Of a stretch of 64,000 nt of DNA, positions 9,029-18,883 are shown one piece after another. Each line of letters begins with the position of its first letter. Positions within the stretch are counted from its first letter, which is position 1. This DNA is from Gp6-AA40 sp035649635. GTDB lineage: Bacteria > Acidobacteriota > Vicinamibacteria > Vicinamibacterales > UBA2999. A program made the position numbers and the translations under genes. The stretch lies in assembly GCA_035649635.1 (NCBI GenBank), contig DASRJE010000136.1, positions 22,035 through 86,034 of the forward strand, written 5' to 3'. The notes under the pieces are model-generated. The model was not told the DNA's origin. It saw nothing but the letters and a program-made list of their open reading frames with translations, and made no database searches.

Positions 9029-11764
9029 TTAGCGATGACGAAGCGCGGCAATCGGGTCGGTCCGCGACGCGCGCCACGCCGGGATCAGGGAGGCCACGAG
9101 CACCGTCGTCAGCACCATTGTCGCTGCACCAGCGAACGAGGTGGCATCAGTCGGGCTGACGCCATACAGAAGGCCGGTGAGTAGCCGCGTGATGGCAACC
9201 GAGCCCACCAGCCCGCAGATGGCGCCCACCACCCCCAGCCGAAGACCACGGCCGAGGAACCTGCGCAGCAGCTCCGCGCGACTCGCGCCGATTGCGATCC
9301 GGATGCCGATTTCGTGCGTGCTCTGTTTCGCCGCGTACGAGACCAGACCGTACGTACCGAGCGCGGTGAGAATCATCGCGATGACGCCGAAGACCATGAG
9401 TACGCCGGCCGCCATCGAGAAGACCGAGAGCGCGACGCGCGTCAGCTCGGTCAGCATGCGCGCGGTCAGAATCGGAAGGTTGGGATCCAGCGCCTGCACG
9501 GTTGAGCGCAGACGCGCGAGCAGCACGGCTTCTGGATCTCGCGAGCGCACGTGCAGCGTCATGGCCGGCAGATAGTTCTGTTCGAGCGGCCGGTACACGT
9601 GCGGACGCGGATCTTCGGTGACACGGGCGTATTTGATGTCACGAGCCACGCCGATCACCGTCCGCCAGTCGCCGCCGCCCAACCGCATCCGTTTGCCCAG
9701 CGCACCATCCGGAGTCCCCCAGAACTGCCGTGCCATCGTCTCGTTGACGATGGCCACCGACAGAGCGTCGGAGGCATCGGTGCGAGCGAAGTCGCGGCCG
9801 GCGACCAGACCGATGCGCAAGGTAGCGAAGTACTCGGGAGAGACAGTGTTGATGAGCATTCGCATGTCTTCGCCGGGGCGAGGATTGTGCCCCTCGATCA
9901 CCGCATCCACCGAGTTGCTGTCGACGAGCGTCAGCGGAAGGATGGCCGTGAGCGCAGCCGACTCGACCCAGGACTGCGCCCTCACTGTGTCGAGCAGCGT
10001 CTGGTAGAAGGATCGTCCGCGGATGGCGTCGTATCCACTCGGCTTCAAGTCGAGCGAGACAGAACCAACGTTCCGCGGGTCGAAGCCCGCGTCGGCCGTC
10101 CTCGCCGATTCGAGGCTGCGAATCACCAGGGCGGCGCCGACGAGCAGCAACAACGAGACCGCAACTTGTGACACGACCAGCATGTTTCGCAACCGGCCGC
10201 GCGATCCTCCTCGCGGCGACAGGTCGTCTTTCATGATTCCCGCAAGGTCGACCCTGGAACTGCGCAGCGCGGGGATGAAACCGAAGGCGAGTGAGCTCGC
10301 GCACGAGAGAACGAGCGCGAACACGACAGCAGTCCAATCGAGCGACACGTTCAGACCGACCGGGACCGGCGCGAGCGACGCCAACGACGTGGGTTCAAGA
10401 AGAAGATCGATCCCCTGAGACGCCAGCATCCCCAGGGCTGCGCCTGGAAGCGCCAGCACCAGGTTCTCGACGAAAAGCCAGCGCAGTATACGACTGCGAC
10501 TGGCGCCGAGCGCCACTCGCGCCGCGATCTCGCCGCGTCGGCTGACTTCCCGCACCAGAACGAGGTTCGACACGTTCGCGCAGACAATCAATAGGAGCAG
10601 CGCGCCCATCACGCTCAGCAACATGATCGCCGGGAGCATGTAGGTCTGGGCGCCATACGGTGACTGCCACATCGGAATGACCGTCGCGCGTTGACTCACC
10701 CGCCTCGCCGGTTGTCGTGCATCGAGTTGCACAGAGAGAAGATCCGCCTCAGCGGCGGCCGCGGCGATCGATGAGTCCGGTTTGAGACGCCCGAGCCCCC
10801 ACAACATCGGCGATTCGCGAACGCCGAGCAGATCGAACCCCCGGAGCTGGGCCTGCATCATGACCGGGAGAAACAGATCCATCTTGAGACTGACGATCGA
10901 ACCCTGAAATCCGGGCTCGGTGACGCCGACAATCGTGAATGGATAGGCGTTGACCTGAATGGTCTTGCCGACGATCGCCGGGTCGGACGCGAACGAACGC
11001 TTCCACAGCCCGTCCGAGATCACAACGACGGCGTGTTTTCCAGGCGAGACGTCGTCAGTCGGTTGAATCGTGCGGCCAAGGCTCGCGCCGACGCCGAGGA
11101 CCGAAAAATAGTTCCCGGTGACCATCTCTCCAAAGACACGCTCGCCGCGCGTTCCAAGACCAAGGCTGTAAGCGTCCATCGACGTGCCGGCGAGTCCCGA
11201 AAACGCGTGGCCCTGGTCTCGCAAGTCGCGAAAGTCGGGATAGGACAGCGGAAGAATGCGGCCCGAGTCCGTGCGGGCGACGAGCACGCCAAGACTGGCT
11301 GACCCGTCGACGTGCGGGATCGGCTTGAGCGCGAGCGCGTTGAAGAGCGAGAACACCGCGATATTGGCGCCAATGCCGAGCGCCAGCACGGCGATGACGA
11401 CGAACGAGTAGCTCGGGCTGCGGCGAAGCGTACGGATCGCGTAGCGGAAATCCTGGGTGATATCGGCCACGCGCGATCTCCAGACGCCGCCCCAACTGAG
11501 TCGTGTCGCCTCCCGCGTGAGCGTCACGTTCCCGAATTCTTTCAGCGCCGCCAGCCGCGCCGTCTGCGGGTCTTCCCCATCCGCGACGCGGTCGTGCGCT
11601 GCCATGGACAGGTGCGATCGTATTTCCTCCTGGAGATCGTCATCGCGATCGCGCCGCAGGAACCAGTCAAGGACTCTGCCCTTGATATTCCCGCAGAGCC
11701 CGTGGCTGGTTGGCAGTGTCTTCTTGCCGCGCTTCGCGCGGCCAGGACCGTCGAGCAGCTTCAT
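9029..11764 (-). CDS. ADOP-type ABC permease with N-terminal prefix domain
   Basis: This 911-residue MacB/FtsX-like permease has two fused permease halves, as in the acidobacterial duplicated orphan permease family. A soluble helical prefix (about 25-95, containing DDDLQEEIRSHL) precedes the first membrane helix (about 118-140). A large periplasmic MacB-type core domain follows, then FtsX membrane bundles near 380-500 and at the C-terminus (about 780-900). No ATPase is encoded nearby, which is normal for these orphans. It starts a few bases after the PadR stop, so the two genes are cotranscribed and PadR probably controls it. The substrate is unknown. Confidence 0.9.
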   Translation of the reverse strand: MKLLDGPGRAKRGKKTLPTSHGLCGNIKGRVLDWFLRRDRDDDLQEEIRSHLSMAAHDRVADGEDPQTARLAALKEFGNVTLTREATRLSWGGVWRSRVADITQDFRYAIRTLRRSPSYSFVVIAVLALGIGANIAVFSLFNALALKPIPHVDGSASLGVLVARTDSGRILPLSYPDFRDLRDQGHAFSGLAGTSMDAYSLGLGTRGERVFGEMVTGNYFSVLGVGASLGRTIQPTDDVSPGKHAVVVISDGLWKRSFASDPAIVGKTIQVNAYPFTIVGVTEPGFQGSIVSLKMDLFLPVMMQAQLRGFDLLGVRESPMLWGLGRLKPDSSIAAAAAEADLLSVQLDARQPARRVSQRATVIPMWQSPYGAQTYMLPAIMLLSVMGALLLLIVCANVSNLVLVREVSRRGEIAARVALGASRSRILRWLFVENLVLALPGAALGMLASQGIDLLLEPTSLASLAPVPVGLNVSLDWTAVVFALVLSCASSLAFGFIPALRSSRVDLAGIMKDDLSPRGGSRGRLRNMLVVSQVAVSLLLLVGAALVIRSLESARTADAGFDPRNVGSVSLDLKPSGYDAIRGRSFYQTLLDTVRAQSWVESAALTAILPLTLVDSNSVDAVIEGHNPRPGEDMRMLINTVSPEYFATLRIGLVAGRDFARTDASDALSVAIVNETMARQFWGTPDGALGKRMRLGGGDWRTVIGVARDIKYARVTEDPRPHVYRPLEQNYLPAMTLHVRSRDPEAVLLARLRSTVQALDPNLPILTARMLTELTRVALSVFSMAAGVLMVFGVIAMILTALGTYGLVSYAAKQSTHEIGIRIAIGASRAELLRRFLGRGLRLGVVGAICGLVGSVAITRLLTGLLYGVSPTDATSFAGAATMVLTTVLVASLIPAWRASRTDPIAALRHR

Positions 11765-11770
11765 CGTGTT

Positions 11771-12127
11771 TCACCCTTTCGCGGGGTTGGGATTGAGGAC
11801 GCCGCCAATTGCGGCGATCAGCTGCTCCCAGCGGTCACGCTCGCGCAGCAACTGCTTCTTGCCCGCCGGCGTCAGCGTGTAGAACTTGGCGCGCTGGTTC
11901 GTTTCGGTGAGCCCCCATGAGGCCTTCACCCACTTCTGTTTCTGCAGCCGATGCAGGGCCGGGTAGAGCGACCCGGTTTCGACCTGCAGTGCCTCCGAGG
12001 AGTGGGCGCGGATGGTCTGGCTGATCGCGTAGCCGTGCTGCGGTCCCCACTGAAGCGTCTGCAGGATGAGCATGTCGAGCGTGCCTTGCAGAAGCTCGAG
12101 ACGGGGCGGACGGGTGTTTTGTTCCAT
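11771..12127 (-). CDS. PadR-family transcriptional regulator
   Basis: This 118-residue winged-helix protein has the PadR signature: LLQGTLDMLILQTL (12-25), HGYAISQTI (31-39) and VETGSLYPALHRLQ (49-62). It is the compact form with a short C-terminal helix. It is cotranscribed with the ADOP permease downstream and is divergent from a second ADOP permease. Its start codon abuts a 44-bp palindrome, so autorepression and control of both permeases are the obvious inference. No ligand can be inferred. Confidence 0.93.
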   Translation of the reverse strand: MEQNTRPPRLELLQGTLDMLILQTLQWGPQHGYAISQTIRAHSSEALQVETGSLYPALHRLQKQKWVKASWGLTETNQRAKFYTLTPAGKKQLLRERDRWEQLIAAIGGVLNPNPAKG

Positions 12128-12171
12128 GGGTGTAGGCAGTCTACAGCCACGGCTGTAGATTGTCTACACCC
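12128..12171. promoter_or_regulatory. nested palindrome, probable PadR operator
   Basis: Inner arms TCTACAGCC (12140-12148) and GGCTGTAGA (12151-12159) are perfect, with a 2-nt centre. Outer arms GGGTGTAG (12128-12135) and CTACACCC (12164-12171) share the same centre. The element lies between the padR-like start codon and the divergent permease gene. Confidence 0.75.
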
Positions 12172-12236
12172 ACGGCGGCGGCCCGCGGTTGCCTCACGGG
12201 AACAGGCGCGATATTTTTCGGCGTGAGGACGAGTCG

Positions 12237-14726
12237 ATGAGCGACCTGCGATACGGCCTGCGCCTGTTGCGGCAAAGCCCGGTGTTTGCCGCGGTGGCCG
12301 TCCTGTCGCTCGCCCTGGGCGTGGGCGCAAACGCCGCGATTCTTCAGCTGATCGATGCCGTCACGTTCCGAAATCTACCCTTTGCCAACGCCCGCCAGCT
12401 CGCCGAGGTACGGACTGACTGGGCTCGTGACTTCGGCGTGTCGGACGACCCGAATTCCCAGATCACCTACCCGTTGTGGGAACAGATTCGAGCAAGTCAA
12501 ACCTCGTTCACTTCGATGTTCGCCTGGGGCGACCTCCGGTTTCTCGTCGGGCGAACGAGCGACGCGAGAAGCGCGCGCGGTCTGCTGGTCAGTGGAGACT
12601 TCTTCACCACGCTGGGTCTCGCCGCGGAGCGCGGCCGCGTCCTGCGGGCCGACGACGACCGGCGAGGATGCGGCGCCGGGCCTGCCGTCGTGAGCCACGG
12701 ATTCTGGCAGACGTTCTTTGGCGGCCGGGAGTCGGCGATCGGAAGTGCGCTCACGTTATCGGGCCAGCCGTTCACCGTTGTCGGTGTGATGCCGGCTTGG
12801 TTCACGGGCCTGGAGGTTGGTCAAACGTTCGACATCGCCGTACCGCTGTGCACGGCGGCGCGGTTCAGCGACAGGTTCGAAAGAAGGGATTACTTCTGGC
12901 TGACGGTAATGGGGCCGCTCAAGCCGGACTGGCCCCTTGCCCGGGCGAACGAGCAGATGCGCACGCTCAGCCCTGCCCTGCTGGAGTCGACAGTCCCCTC
13001 CGGGTACGCGGCAGACCTCCTGGCCCGTTATCGCTCGTTCAAGCTCGGCGTGCTCCCTGCCGGTCGCGGGGTCAGCCAGCTGCGTGAATCATACGGAACG
13101 CCGCTGTGGCTGCTCCTCGCCTTGACCGGGCTGGTGCTGCTCATCACCTGCGGCAATCTCGCGACTCTGGTCCTGGCTCGCGCGAACGCGCGCGAACGCG
13201 AGATCGCCGTGCGAGCCGCGATCGGCGCCTCGCGATTGCGACTGGTATCACAGATGCTGATCGAGAGCCTGTTCGTGGCAGGCGCTGGCGGGGCACTCGC
13301 GGTACCGGTGGCCCTGTTATCGGCACGAGCCCTCGCCGCGTGGAATTCGGTCCACCTCGATCTCGCCGCCGACTGGCGGCTGCTGTCGTTCGTCGGCGCC
13401 AGCGCGTTCCTCATGTCGATACTGTTCGGCCTGATTCCCGCGCTCCGTGCGTCAATAGTCGACCCGAGCGCCGTCATTCGCCTGGGGTCACGCGGATCGA
13501 CGATGGATCGCCATCGCGCGCGATTTCAACGTGCGCTCGTCATCGGACAGATTGCCGTCTCCCTCGTGCTCGTGGTGTTCGCGTTCGCCTTCGTCCAGAC
13601 CTTTCGCAACCTGATGTCGGTCGATACTGGCTTCGACCTGAATGGTGTGCTGGCGGTCGCTTTCGAGGACATCCAACCCAGGGAGCTCCCGGTCGAACAG
13701 CGGATCGCCATCCAGCAACAGCTCACCAGCGAAATCCGGTCGCTGCCAGGTGTCGAGGCTGCGGCGGCCACCACGCATTCACCGCTGAATTGGTCGACCT
13801 GGGCTCACTTCTTCCGGCTGTCGAGTGACCCGAACGCGGAGCGCAAGGTGTCGCGGTTCATCTACGTCAGCCCCGGGTACTTCGACACGCTCAAGATCGC
13901 CATCCGCGCCGGCCGCAATTTCGAGGATCTCGACCACGCGCGATCCCGCCGCGTCATGGTGGTGAACGAGAGCTTCGTCCACAGCCATCTCGATGGACAA
14001 CCACCCATCGGCGCTGCACTGCGCACAATCGCCGAACCCGGCTATCCGGAGACAGCCTACGAGATCGTTGGCGTGGTCGCGGATACGAAGTACTCGGATT
14101 TGCGGGACGAGAACTGCTGGTGCAACGTGGCGTCAGGCTCCATGCCGCCAATTGCCTACGTGCCGATTGCGCAGGACCCGGATTTGTCATCGTGGCCCAT
14201 TGTCATCGTTCGATCCAGGGCTCCCCTGTCGGGAATCAGCCCGGCTATCGTGCAACGCGTTGCGGACGTCAATCCCGGCATGACCGTTCAGCTCGCCGAT
14301 CTCACGTCGGTCGTCCAGCAGCGGCTGGTGGCGGAGCGGATGATGGCATGGCTGGCGGGGGCATTCGGCATGCTGGCAACCATTCTCGTGATCGTAGGTT
14401 TATACGGCATCGTCGCGTATCTCACGGAGCGCCGCAGAAACGAGATCGGCATCCGCTTGTCGTTTGGATCCACTCGCGCCCAGATCGTCAGGCTGGTGGT
14501 CAGGGACGGCGTCGTGATGCTCGCGGCAGGGTTGCTGATCGGCCTGCCGCTGACCGCCGCGGCTATGAGGAGCGCCAGCGCGTTGCTCTTTGGTCTCTCG
14601 CCCGTCGACGGGCTCTCTATCGCGAGCGCCACTGGCCTGCTCGCCGGCGCTGTCGGTGTGGCTTGCAGCCTTCCTGCCTGGCGAGCGGCCCGCGTGGATC
14701 CGAGCGAAGCACTCCGCAGCGAGTAA
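12237..14726 (+). CDS. ADOP-type ABC permease without prefix domain
   Basis: This is an 829-residue MacB/FtsX-type double permease. I chose the ATG at 12237 because the protein then begins MSDLRYGLRLL, the usual start of this subgroup, and a GAGG lies upstream; an in-frame ATG at 12189 adds 16 unlikely residues. Membrane helices occur near 18-40, in a bundle at about 280-420, in a helix near 450 and in a C-terminal bundle at about 700-820. Large extracytoplasmic domains separate them. No ATPase is encoded nearby. It is divergent from the PadR gene and shares its palindromic control region. Confidence 0.9.
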   Translation: MSDLRYGLRLLRQSPVFAAVAVLSLALGVGANAAILQLIDAVTFRNLPFANARQLAEVRTDWARDFGVSDDPNSQITYPLWEQIRASQTSFTSMFAWGDLRFLVGRTSDARSARGLLVSGDFFTTLGLAAERGRVLRADDDRRGCGAGPAVVSHGFWQTFFGGRESAIGSALTLSGQPFTVVGVMPAWFTGLEVGQTFDIAVPLCTAARFSDRFERRDYFWLTVMGPLKPDWPLARANEQMRTLSPALLESTVPSGYAADLLARYRSFKLGVLPAGRGVSQLRESYGTPLWLLLALTGLVLLITCGNLATLVLARANAREREIAVRAAIGASRLRLVSQMLIESLFVAGAGGALAVPVALLSARALAAWNSVHLDLAADWRLLSFVGASAFLMSILFGLIPALRASIVDPSAVIRLGSRGSTMDRHRARFQRALVIGQIAVSLVLVVFAFAFVQTFRNLMSVDTGFDLNGVLAVAFEDIQPRELPVEQRIAIQQQLTSEIRSLPGVEAAAATTHSPLNWSTWAHFFRLSSDPNAERKVSRFIYVSPGYFDTLKIAIRAGRNFEDLDHARSRRVMVVNESFVHSHLDGQPPIGAALRTIAEPGYPETAYEIVGVVADTKYSDLRDENCWCNVASGSMPPIAYVPIAQDPDLSSWPIVIVRSRAPLSGISPAIVQRVADVNPGMTVQLADLTSVVQQRLVAERMMAWLAGAFGMLATILVIVGLYGIVAYLTERRRNEIGIRLSFGSTRAQIVRLVVRDGVVMLAAGLLIGLPLTAAAMRSASALLFGLSPVDGLSIASATGLLAGAVGVACSLPAWRAARVDPSEALRSE

Positions 14727-14741
14727 CGGACATCGACTCTC

Positions 14742-14766
14742 GTAGAGCGCAGGCTTCAGCCTGCGC
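14742..14766 (+). repeat. REP-like palindrome, copy 1 (GTAG head)
   Basis: GTAG (14742-14745), one spacer base, then 9-bp arms GCGCAGGCT and AGCCTGCGC around TC. It lies between two convergent genes, where it could also end transcription. It has the same design as 46124-46148. Confidence 0.65.
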
Positions 14767-14796
14767 GGTCGTCGCGATACCGTCCAATCTACGTCC

Positions 14797-15609
14797 TCAT
14801 CGGCGCGCAATCGCGATGATGTGCGCGCTCACCCCGATCAGGCTCGGCTCTGTTTCAACTCGACGGAGAACCTGGAGCAGTCGCTCCCGACCGATGTCAT
14901 CGCCGAGCCACGCATCGAGTTGCTGATTCATCCAGCCTGGACCTTCGACGGCGAGAAGACGGTCGAATCGGAGCCCTGCTGCTTCGATCTCGGGGGCGAT
15001 CTCCTCGGGGCGATGGAGGTATGCGGTCGTGAACCAGTCGATGCGACGCGTCGGGTTCTGGTGAATTCCGTCGGTCAAGTCGCGCGCCACGATCGCTGCA
15101 AACGCCAAGTCGCGAAGCGCGCCTTCCTGGATGCCATCGCAGGCGGAGGCAAAGCGCGAGATATATGCAGAAAGGAGCAGCCCGCCGGGAACCAGGGCTC
15201 TTCGCGCTTCGGCGAGCGCCTGTACTCTCTCAGTTGGAACGGTGAGATGGTAGAGCGGGCCGAACATCAGGGCGACGTCAAACGTCGAGTCGGGCACGCT
15301 CAAACTTCGTGCATCACCAAGCTCGATGCCGGCAAGCGGCGCTCGCGCAACGCGCGACAGTTCTCGCGCGCGGTCGACATGCAACGGCACAGGATCGATG
15401 AGATGCACCTCGTAACCACGAGCCGCCAGTGGAAATGCGTACACACCGGCACCCCCGCCAACGTCGAGCAACCGGCACGGCGCAGGCGGCAGGTGCCGCT
15501 CGAGGATTTCCCACGTGCGAATGAACTCGAGCCTGCCGAGCGAAACGGTTAAACGGCTCTCCTCTTTGCCCTGGCTGTAGAAGTCCAGGATCTCGGGTGC
15601 GATCATCAC
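14797..15609 (-). CDS. class I SAM-dependent methyltransferase
   Basis: This 270-residue protein has a Rossmann-type methyltransferase fold. Motif I is LLDVGGGAGVYAF (47-59), the acidic residue after strand 2 is in VHLIDP (68-73), and motif II/III is FDVALMFGPLYHL (109-121). It is cytoplasmic, with no membrane segment. The acceptor substrate cannot be deduced; the relatives I recognise are annotated only as class I methyltransferases. It is transcribed alone and is convergent with the ADOP permease. Confidence 0.88.
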   Translation of the reverse strand: MMIAPEILDFYSQGKEESRLTVSLGRLEFIRTWEILERHLPPAPCRLLDVGGGAGVYAFPLAARGYEVHLIDPVPLHVDRARELSRVARAPLAGIELGDARSLSVPDSTFDVALMFGPLYHLTVPTERVQALAEARRALVPGGLLLSAYISRFASACDGIQEGALRDLAFAAIVARDLTDGIHQNPTRRIDWFTTAYLHRPEEIAPEIEAAGLRFDRLLAVEGPGWMNQQLDAWLGDDIGRERLLQVLRRVETEPSLIGVSAHIIAIARR

Positions 15610-15665
15610 GCTAGCTTACGCGTGCCGCATCGGATCGCGAAGACGATCCCCGTCCGGCCCGCACG

Positions 15666-16805
15666 CTACGAGACGCCTGACAAGGAGCGGCTGGCGAGCG
15701 CCGCGCCTTCGGATAGCGCGCGCAGCTTGGCCCAGGCGATCTGCGGGTGCGTACGTCCACCAAATCCGCAATCACAGCTGGCGATCACATTCGATGCACC
15801 GACGATTCGGGCAAACCGCTGTATGCGCTCGGAGACGAGCTCAGGGTGCTCGATCAAGTCGGTTGAATGCGTCACGATGCCAGGCATGATGACCTTGCCG
15901 GGTGGCAACTGCACGCGTTCCCACAGGCGGTATTCGTGCTCGTGCCTGACGTTGGCCGCCTCGAACGAATAGAACTTCGCCTTCGCTGCCAACATCACGT
16001 CGACGATGTCCGCGAGTGGCAGATCGAAGGCATGCGGTCCGTGCCAGCTCCCCCAGCACAGGTGATAGCGGATCGAGTCCTCGGCGATGTTGCGCAGCGC
16101 GTGGTTCAGCGCCTCGACGCGGACCATGCAGTACTTCTTGAACGCCTCCAGACCCATGTCGATGCCGATCCGATCCCACAGTGCGACCATCCAGGCGTCG
16201 TCGACTTGCAGGAGGAACCCCGCGTTCACGATCGCTTCGTACTCGACGCGCAAGGCTTCAGCGAGCGCGAACACATACTCCTCTGGCGTTTTGTAGTACT
16301 CGTTTCCGCGATACACCTCGAGGCTTGATGGGGCCGTGCTGGTCAGGAAGCAGCGACGGGTGTCATCAACAGCCCCGCGAAGAAGCTCAATCTCTCGCGT
16401 CAGCGCCGCGATGCCGATATACGACACCGCTGAAGTCGCAACCGTGTATCTTCGCGTCGCCTTGATGCGGTCATCGGCGGTAAAGAACAGCGTCTGCCTT
16501 TCGGTGGCGTATTGGTAGAAAGCCGCAAACTCCTTGCGGTCCTTGCCTCGCAAGAGCATCGATCCCCCGCCGGGGAATGGGCGTTCTTCGAACCCGCCAA
16601 GACGGCTGTCAGCAAACGACAACCAGTCGCCGCCCTTCGTGAGTTCGCCTTCGTTGATGATGTCCAGACCAACCGCGCGCTGCTGATCGACGATCCACCG
16701 CACGGCTGATTGCAGCGCCTGCTCGTCGTGCGCTGCGGTCGAGTCGAAGTCCGGGGGACCTGGCAAGCTCCCCACATGCGTCGTTTGGATCTGGACGTCG
16801 GCCAT
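15666..16805 (-). CDS. cobalamin-independent methionine synthase (MetE C-terminal)-like protein
   Basis: This 379-residue TIM-barrel protein of the MetE/UROD-like superfamily has the size of the MetE catalytic half only. It begins with the phosphate-loop-like HVGSLPG (10-16). Likely zinc ligands are His and Cys of YHLCWGSWHG (around 248) and the Cys of IASCDCGFGG near the C-terminus. Full MetE has an extra N-terminal barrel that is absent here, as in many archaeal-type or catabolic homologues, so transfer to homocysteine is possible but unproven. A perfect 11-bp-arm palindrome (16814-16836) sits just upstream of the start. Confidence 0.82.
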   Translation of the reverse strand: MADVQIQTTHVGSLPGPPDFDSTAAHDEQALQSAVRWIVDQQRAVGLDIINEGELTKGGDWLSFADSRLGGFEERPFPGGGSMLLRGKDRKEFAAFYQYATERQTLFFTADDRIKATRRYTVATSAVSYIGIAALTREIELLRGAVDDTRRCFLTSTAPSSLEVYRGNEYYKTPEEYVFALAEALRVEYEAIVNAGFLLQVDDAWMVALWDRIGIDMGLEAFKKYCMVRVEALNHALRNIAEDSIRYHLCWGSWHGPHAFDLPLADIVDVMLAAKAKFYSFEAANVRHEHEYRLWERVQLPPGKVIMPGIVTHSTDLIEHPELVSERIQRFARIVGASNVIASCDCGFGGRTHPQIAWAKLRALSEGAALASRSLSGVS

Positions 16806-16813
16806 GGCAAAGT

Positions 16814-16836
16814 GTGAAGGGGTCTGACCCCTTCAC
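16814..16836. repeat. perfect palindrome upstream of the MetE-like gene
   Basis: GTGAAGGGGTC and GACCCCTTCAC flank a single T. It lies 8 bp before the MetE-like start codon and just beyond the end of the PQQ pseudogene, so it could be an operator, a terminator or a dispersed repeat. The GGGGTC-GACCCC core is one I have met repeatedly in bacterial intergenic DNA. Confidence 0.6.
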
Positions 16837-16842
16837 GGATCG

Positions 16843-18777
16843 TCACCGTCGCGGTAAAACGAAAACGACGTACTCGCTGCCGGAGGGCTGTCCTCCGCTC
16901 GCGGGTTGCGTTTCCGCCGCACCCACGCACACCGCCAGGTACTGTCGACCGTTCAGCTCGTAGATTGCCGGCACGCCATTGATCGGTCCGCTCACCGGCT
17001 TCTCCCAGACGACTTTGCCGGTGTCTTCGTCGTAGGCGCGCAGCTTGTGATCGGGCGTGCCGATGAAGACCAGGCCTCCGGCAGTGACGACCATGCCCGC
17101 GCGTGCGGCACGACTGCCGGTGCCGTGAATCCCGCGTGCGGCGAGTTGAAGCGCGTCACCGTTTGGAACCTGCCAGAGAATCGTGCCCTTGTTCAAGTCG
17201 TACGCCGTCAACTGCGACCATGGCGGCGTGAGTGGCGGCAGACCCGTCGCCTCGTCCACCATGAATCCGTACGGCTCGACCGCCGTGTAGGGCACGAACG
17301 CCCCGGGCACGGTCGGCGGAAGCTGACGTGGATCAGGCCCGCGCGGATCCTTTTGCACATAGCCCGGCGTCATCGCTTCAAGGGTGAGCAGCGCGGGTGC
17401 CTCCTTTGACATCACGTAGACTCTCCCCTTCACCGGATCGACCGCCGACAATCCCCAGTTCGCGCCGCCACTGTTGCCAGGGATCTGAATGCTGCCCTGC
17501 AGGCTCGGTGGCGTGAACAATCCCTTGTTCACCGACTTCCGAAGGAGTTGTCGCAGCTTCTCCTGCGCCTCGGCGGGCAAATGAGGATTGATGTCTTTCT
17601 CGGTGAACGATTGCCGCGCAAACGGCGCAGGCAATGTCGGAAACGGTTGCGTTGGCGAGGTCTGTTCCCCCGGCACGTCTGTTTGCGGTACGGGGCGCTC
17701 TTCGATCGGCCACAGCGGCCGGCCCGTATCACGCTCGAGGACGAACAGGAATCCGTGTTTGCTCGCCTGCGCGATGACGTCGACGTCGCGACCGTCTTTC
17801 TTCACCGTCAGCAGCTTCGGCGCCGTCGCCAGGTCGTAGTCCCACAGATCGTGGTGCACGGTCTGGAAGTGCCACTTGCGCTTCCCCGTCTTCGCGTCGA
17901 GAGCGAGCACGCTGTTGGCATAGAGATTCGCGCCCAGACGATTGCCGCCGTAGAAGTCGTAGCGCGCCGTACCGGTGGGGATGAAGACGATGCCCCGTGC
18001 TTCGTCCACCGTTAGCTCGCTCCAGTTGTGCACGCCACTGCCGGTCGCGAGCGCCTCGTCGGGCCAGGTCTCGGCGCCGGGTTCTCCACGCTCGGGGACG
18101 GTGTGGAACACCCAGGCCAGCTTTCCAGATCGCACGTCGTAGGCATGGATGTCACCAGGACTGGCGACATAGCCCGCGCCTCCCGCGGGCAGCGACACGA
18201 TGAAGAGATCCTGGTAGATGCGACCGGGGTTGTTGGTCTGCAGACGACGGATCTTCGTGAGGTCGCGATTGAGGCCGGCGCGAACGTCCACGCGTCCCTG
18301 ATCGCCGAACGAGGCAATCGCGGCGCCGGTGCGCGCGTCGATGGCGGTCAGCGAGCCCGCATTCAGATACAGCAGCCGCCGATCGGATCGATCGCTGTTC
18401 TCCCACTAGTTGATGCCGCGATCCCCGACTGCACCCTCGTTTGGATGGGACCACTTCTCCCGTCCGGTCACCGCGTCGAGCGCCACGATCGAGTTGTTCT
18501 TCGCCAGCACGAACATGGTGCCGTCCACCACGATCGGGTTGAAACGATAGCTTCTCGAATCGCCCGACGGGTAGCGCCACGCGACTTCCAGTTGTGACAC
18601 GGTCGACGTGTTGATCTGGTCGAGCGCGGAGTATTGCGATGAATCCGCCCCGCCCAGGTATTGCGACCATGTCTTGAACGATCGACCTGTTTCGCCCGGC
18701 TCACTGCGGACAAGCGCAGACAGTGACGCGGCGAGCAGGACTGCGGCGGCGATGGAACGGCGCTGGAAGATGGACAT
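16843..18777 (-). pseudogene. PQQ-dependent dehydrogenase (quinoprotein) interrupted by one amber codon
   Basis: A single reading frame of 645 codons encodes a quinoprotein dehydrogenase with a signal peptide (1-25), an eight-blade propeller pattern and repeated blade words such as ALDAVTGREKW and AYDEDTGKVVWEKP. One in-frame TAG at 18406-18408 breaks it after residue 123. The local sequence reads DRGIN-stop-WENSDRSDRR, where family members normally read GINYW, so a Tyr codon has become TAG by one base. Nothing else in the frame is disrupted. This is either a very recent inactivation, suppression, or a sequencing error. The intact enzyme would oxidise sugars or alcohols in the periplasm. Confidence 0.88.
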
Positions 18778-18883
18778 GGCACCTCACTTCATGACGCGCG
18801 ACGTGTCGCGAGGATATCGCAGAAAGCGTCTATACTCCTTCCATTCCTGACGGTTCGCATCGACCGCTCAAGAGGAGGGCTTC

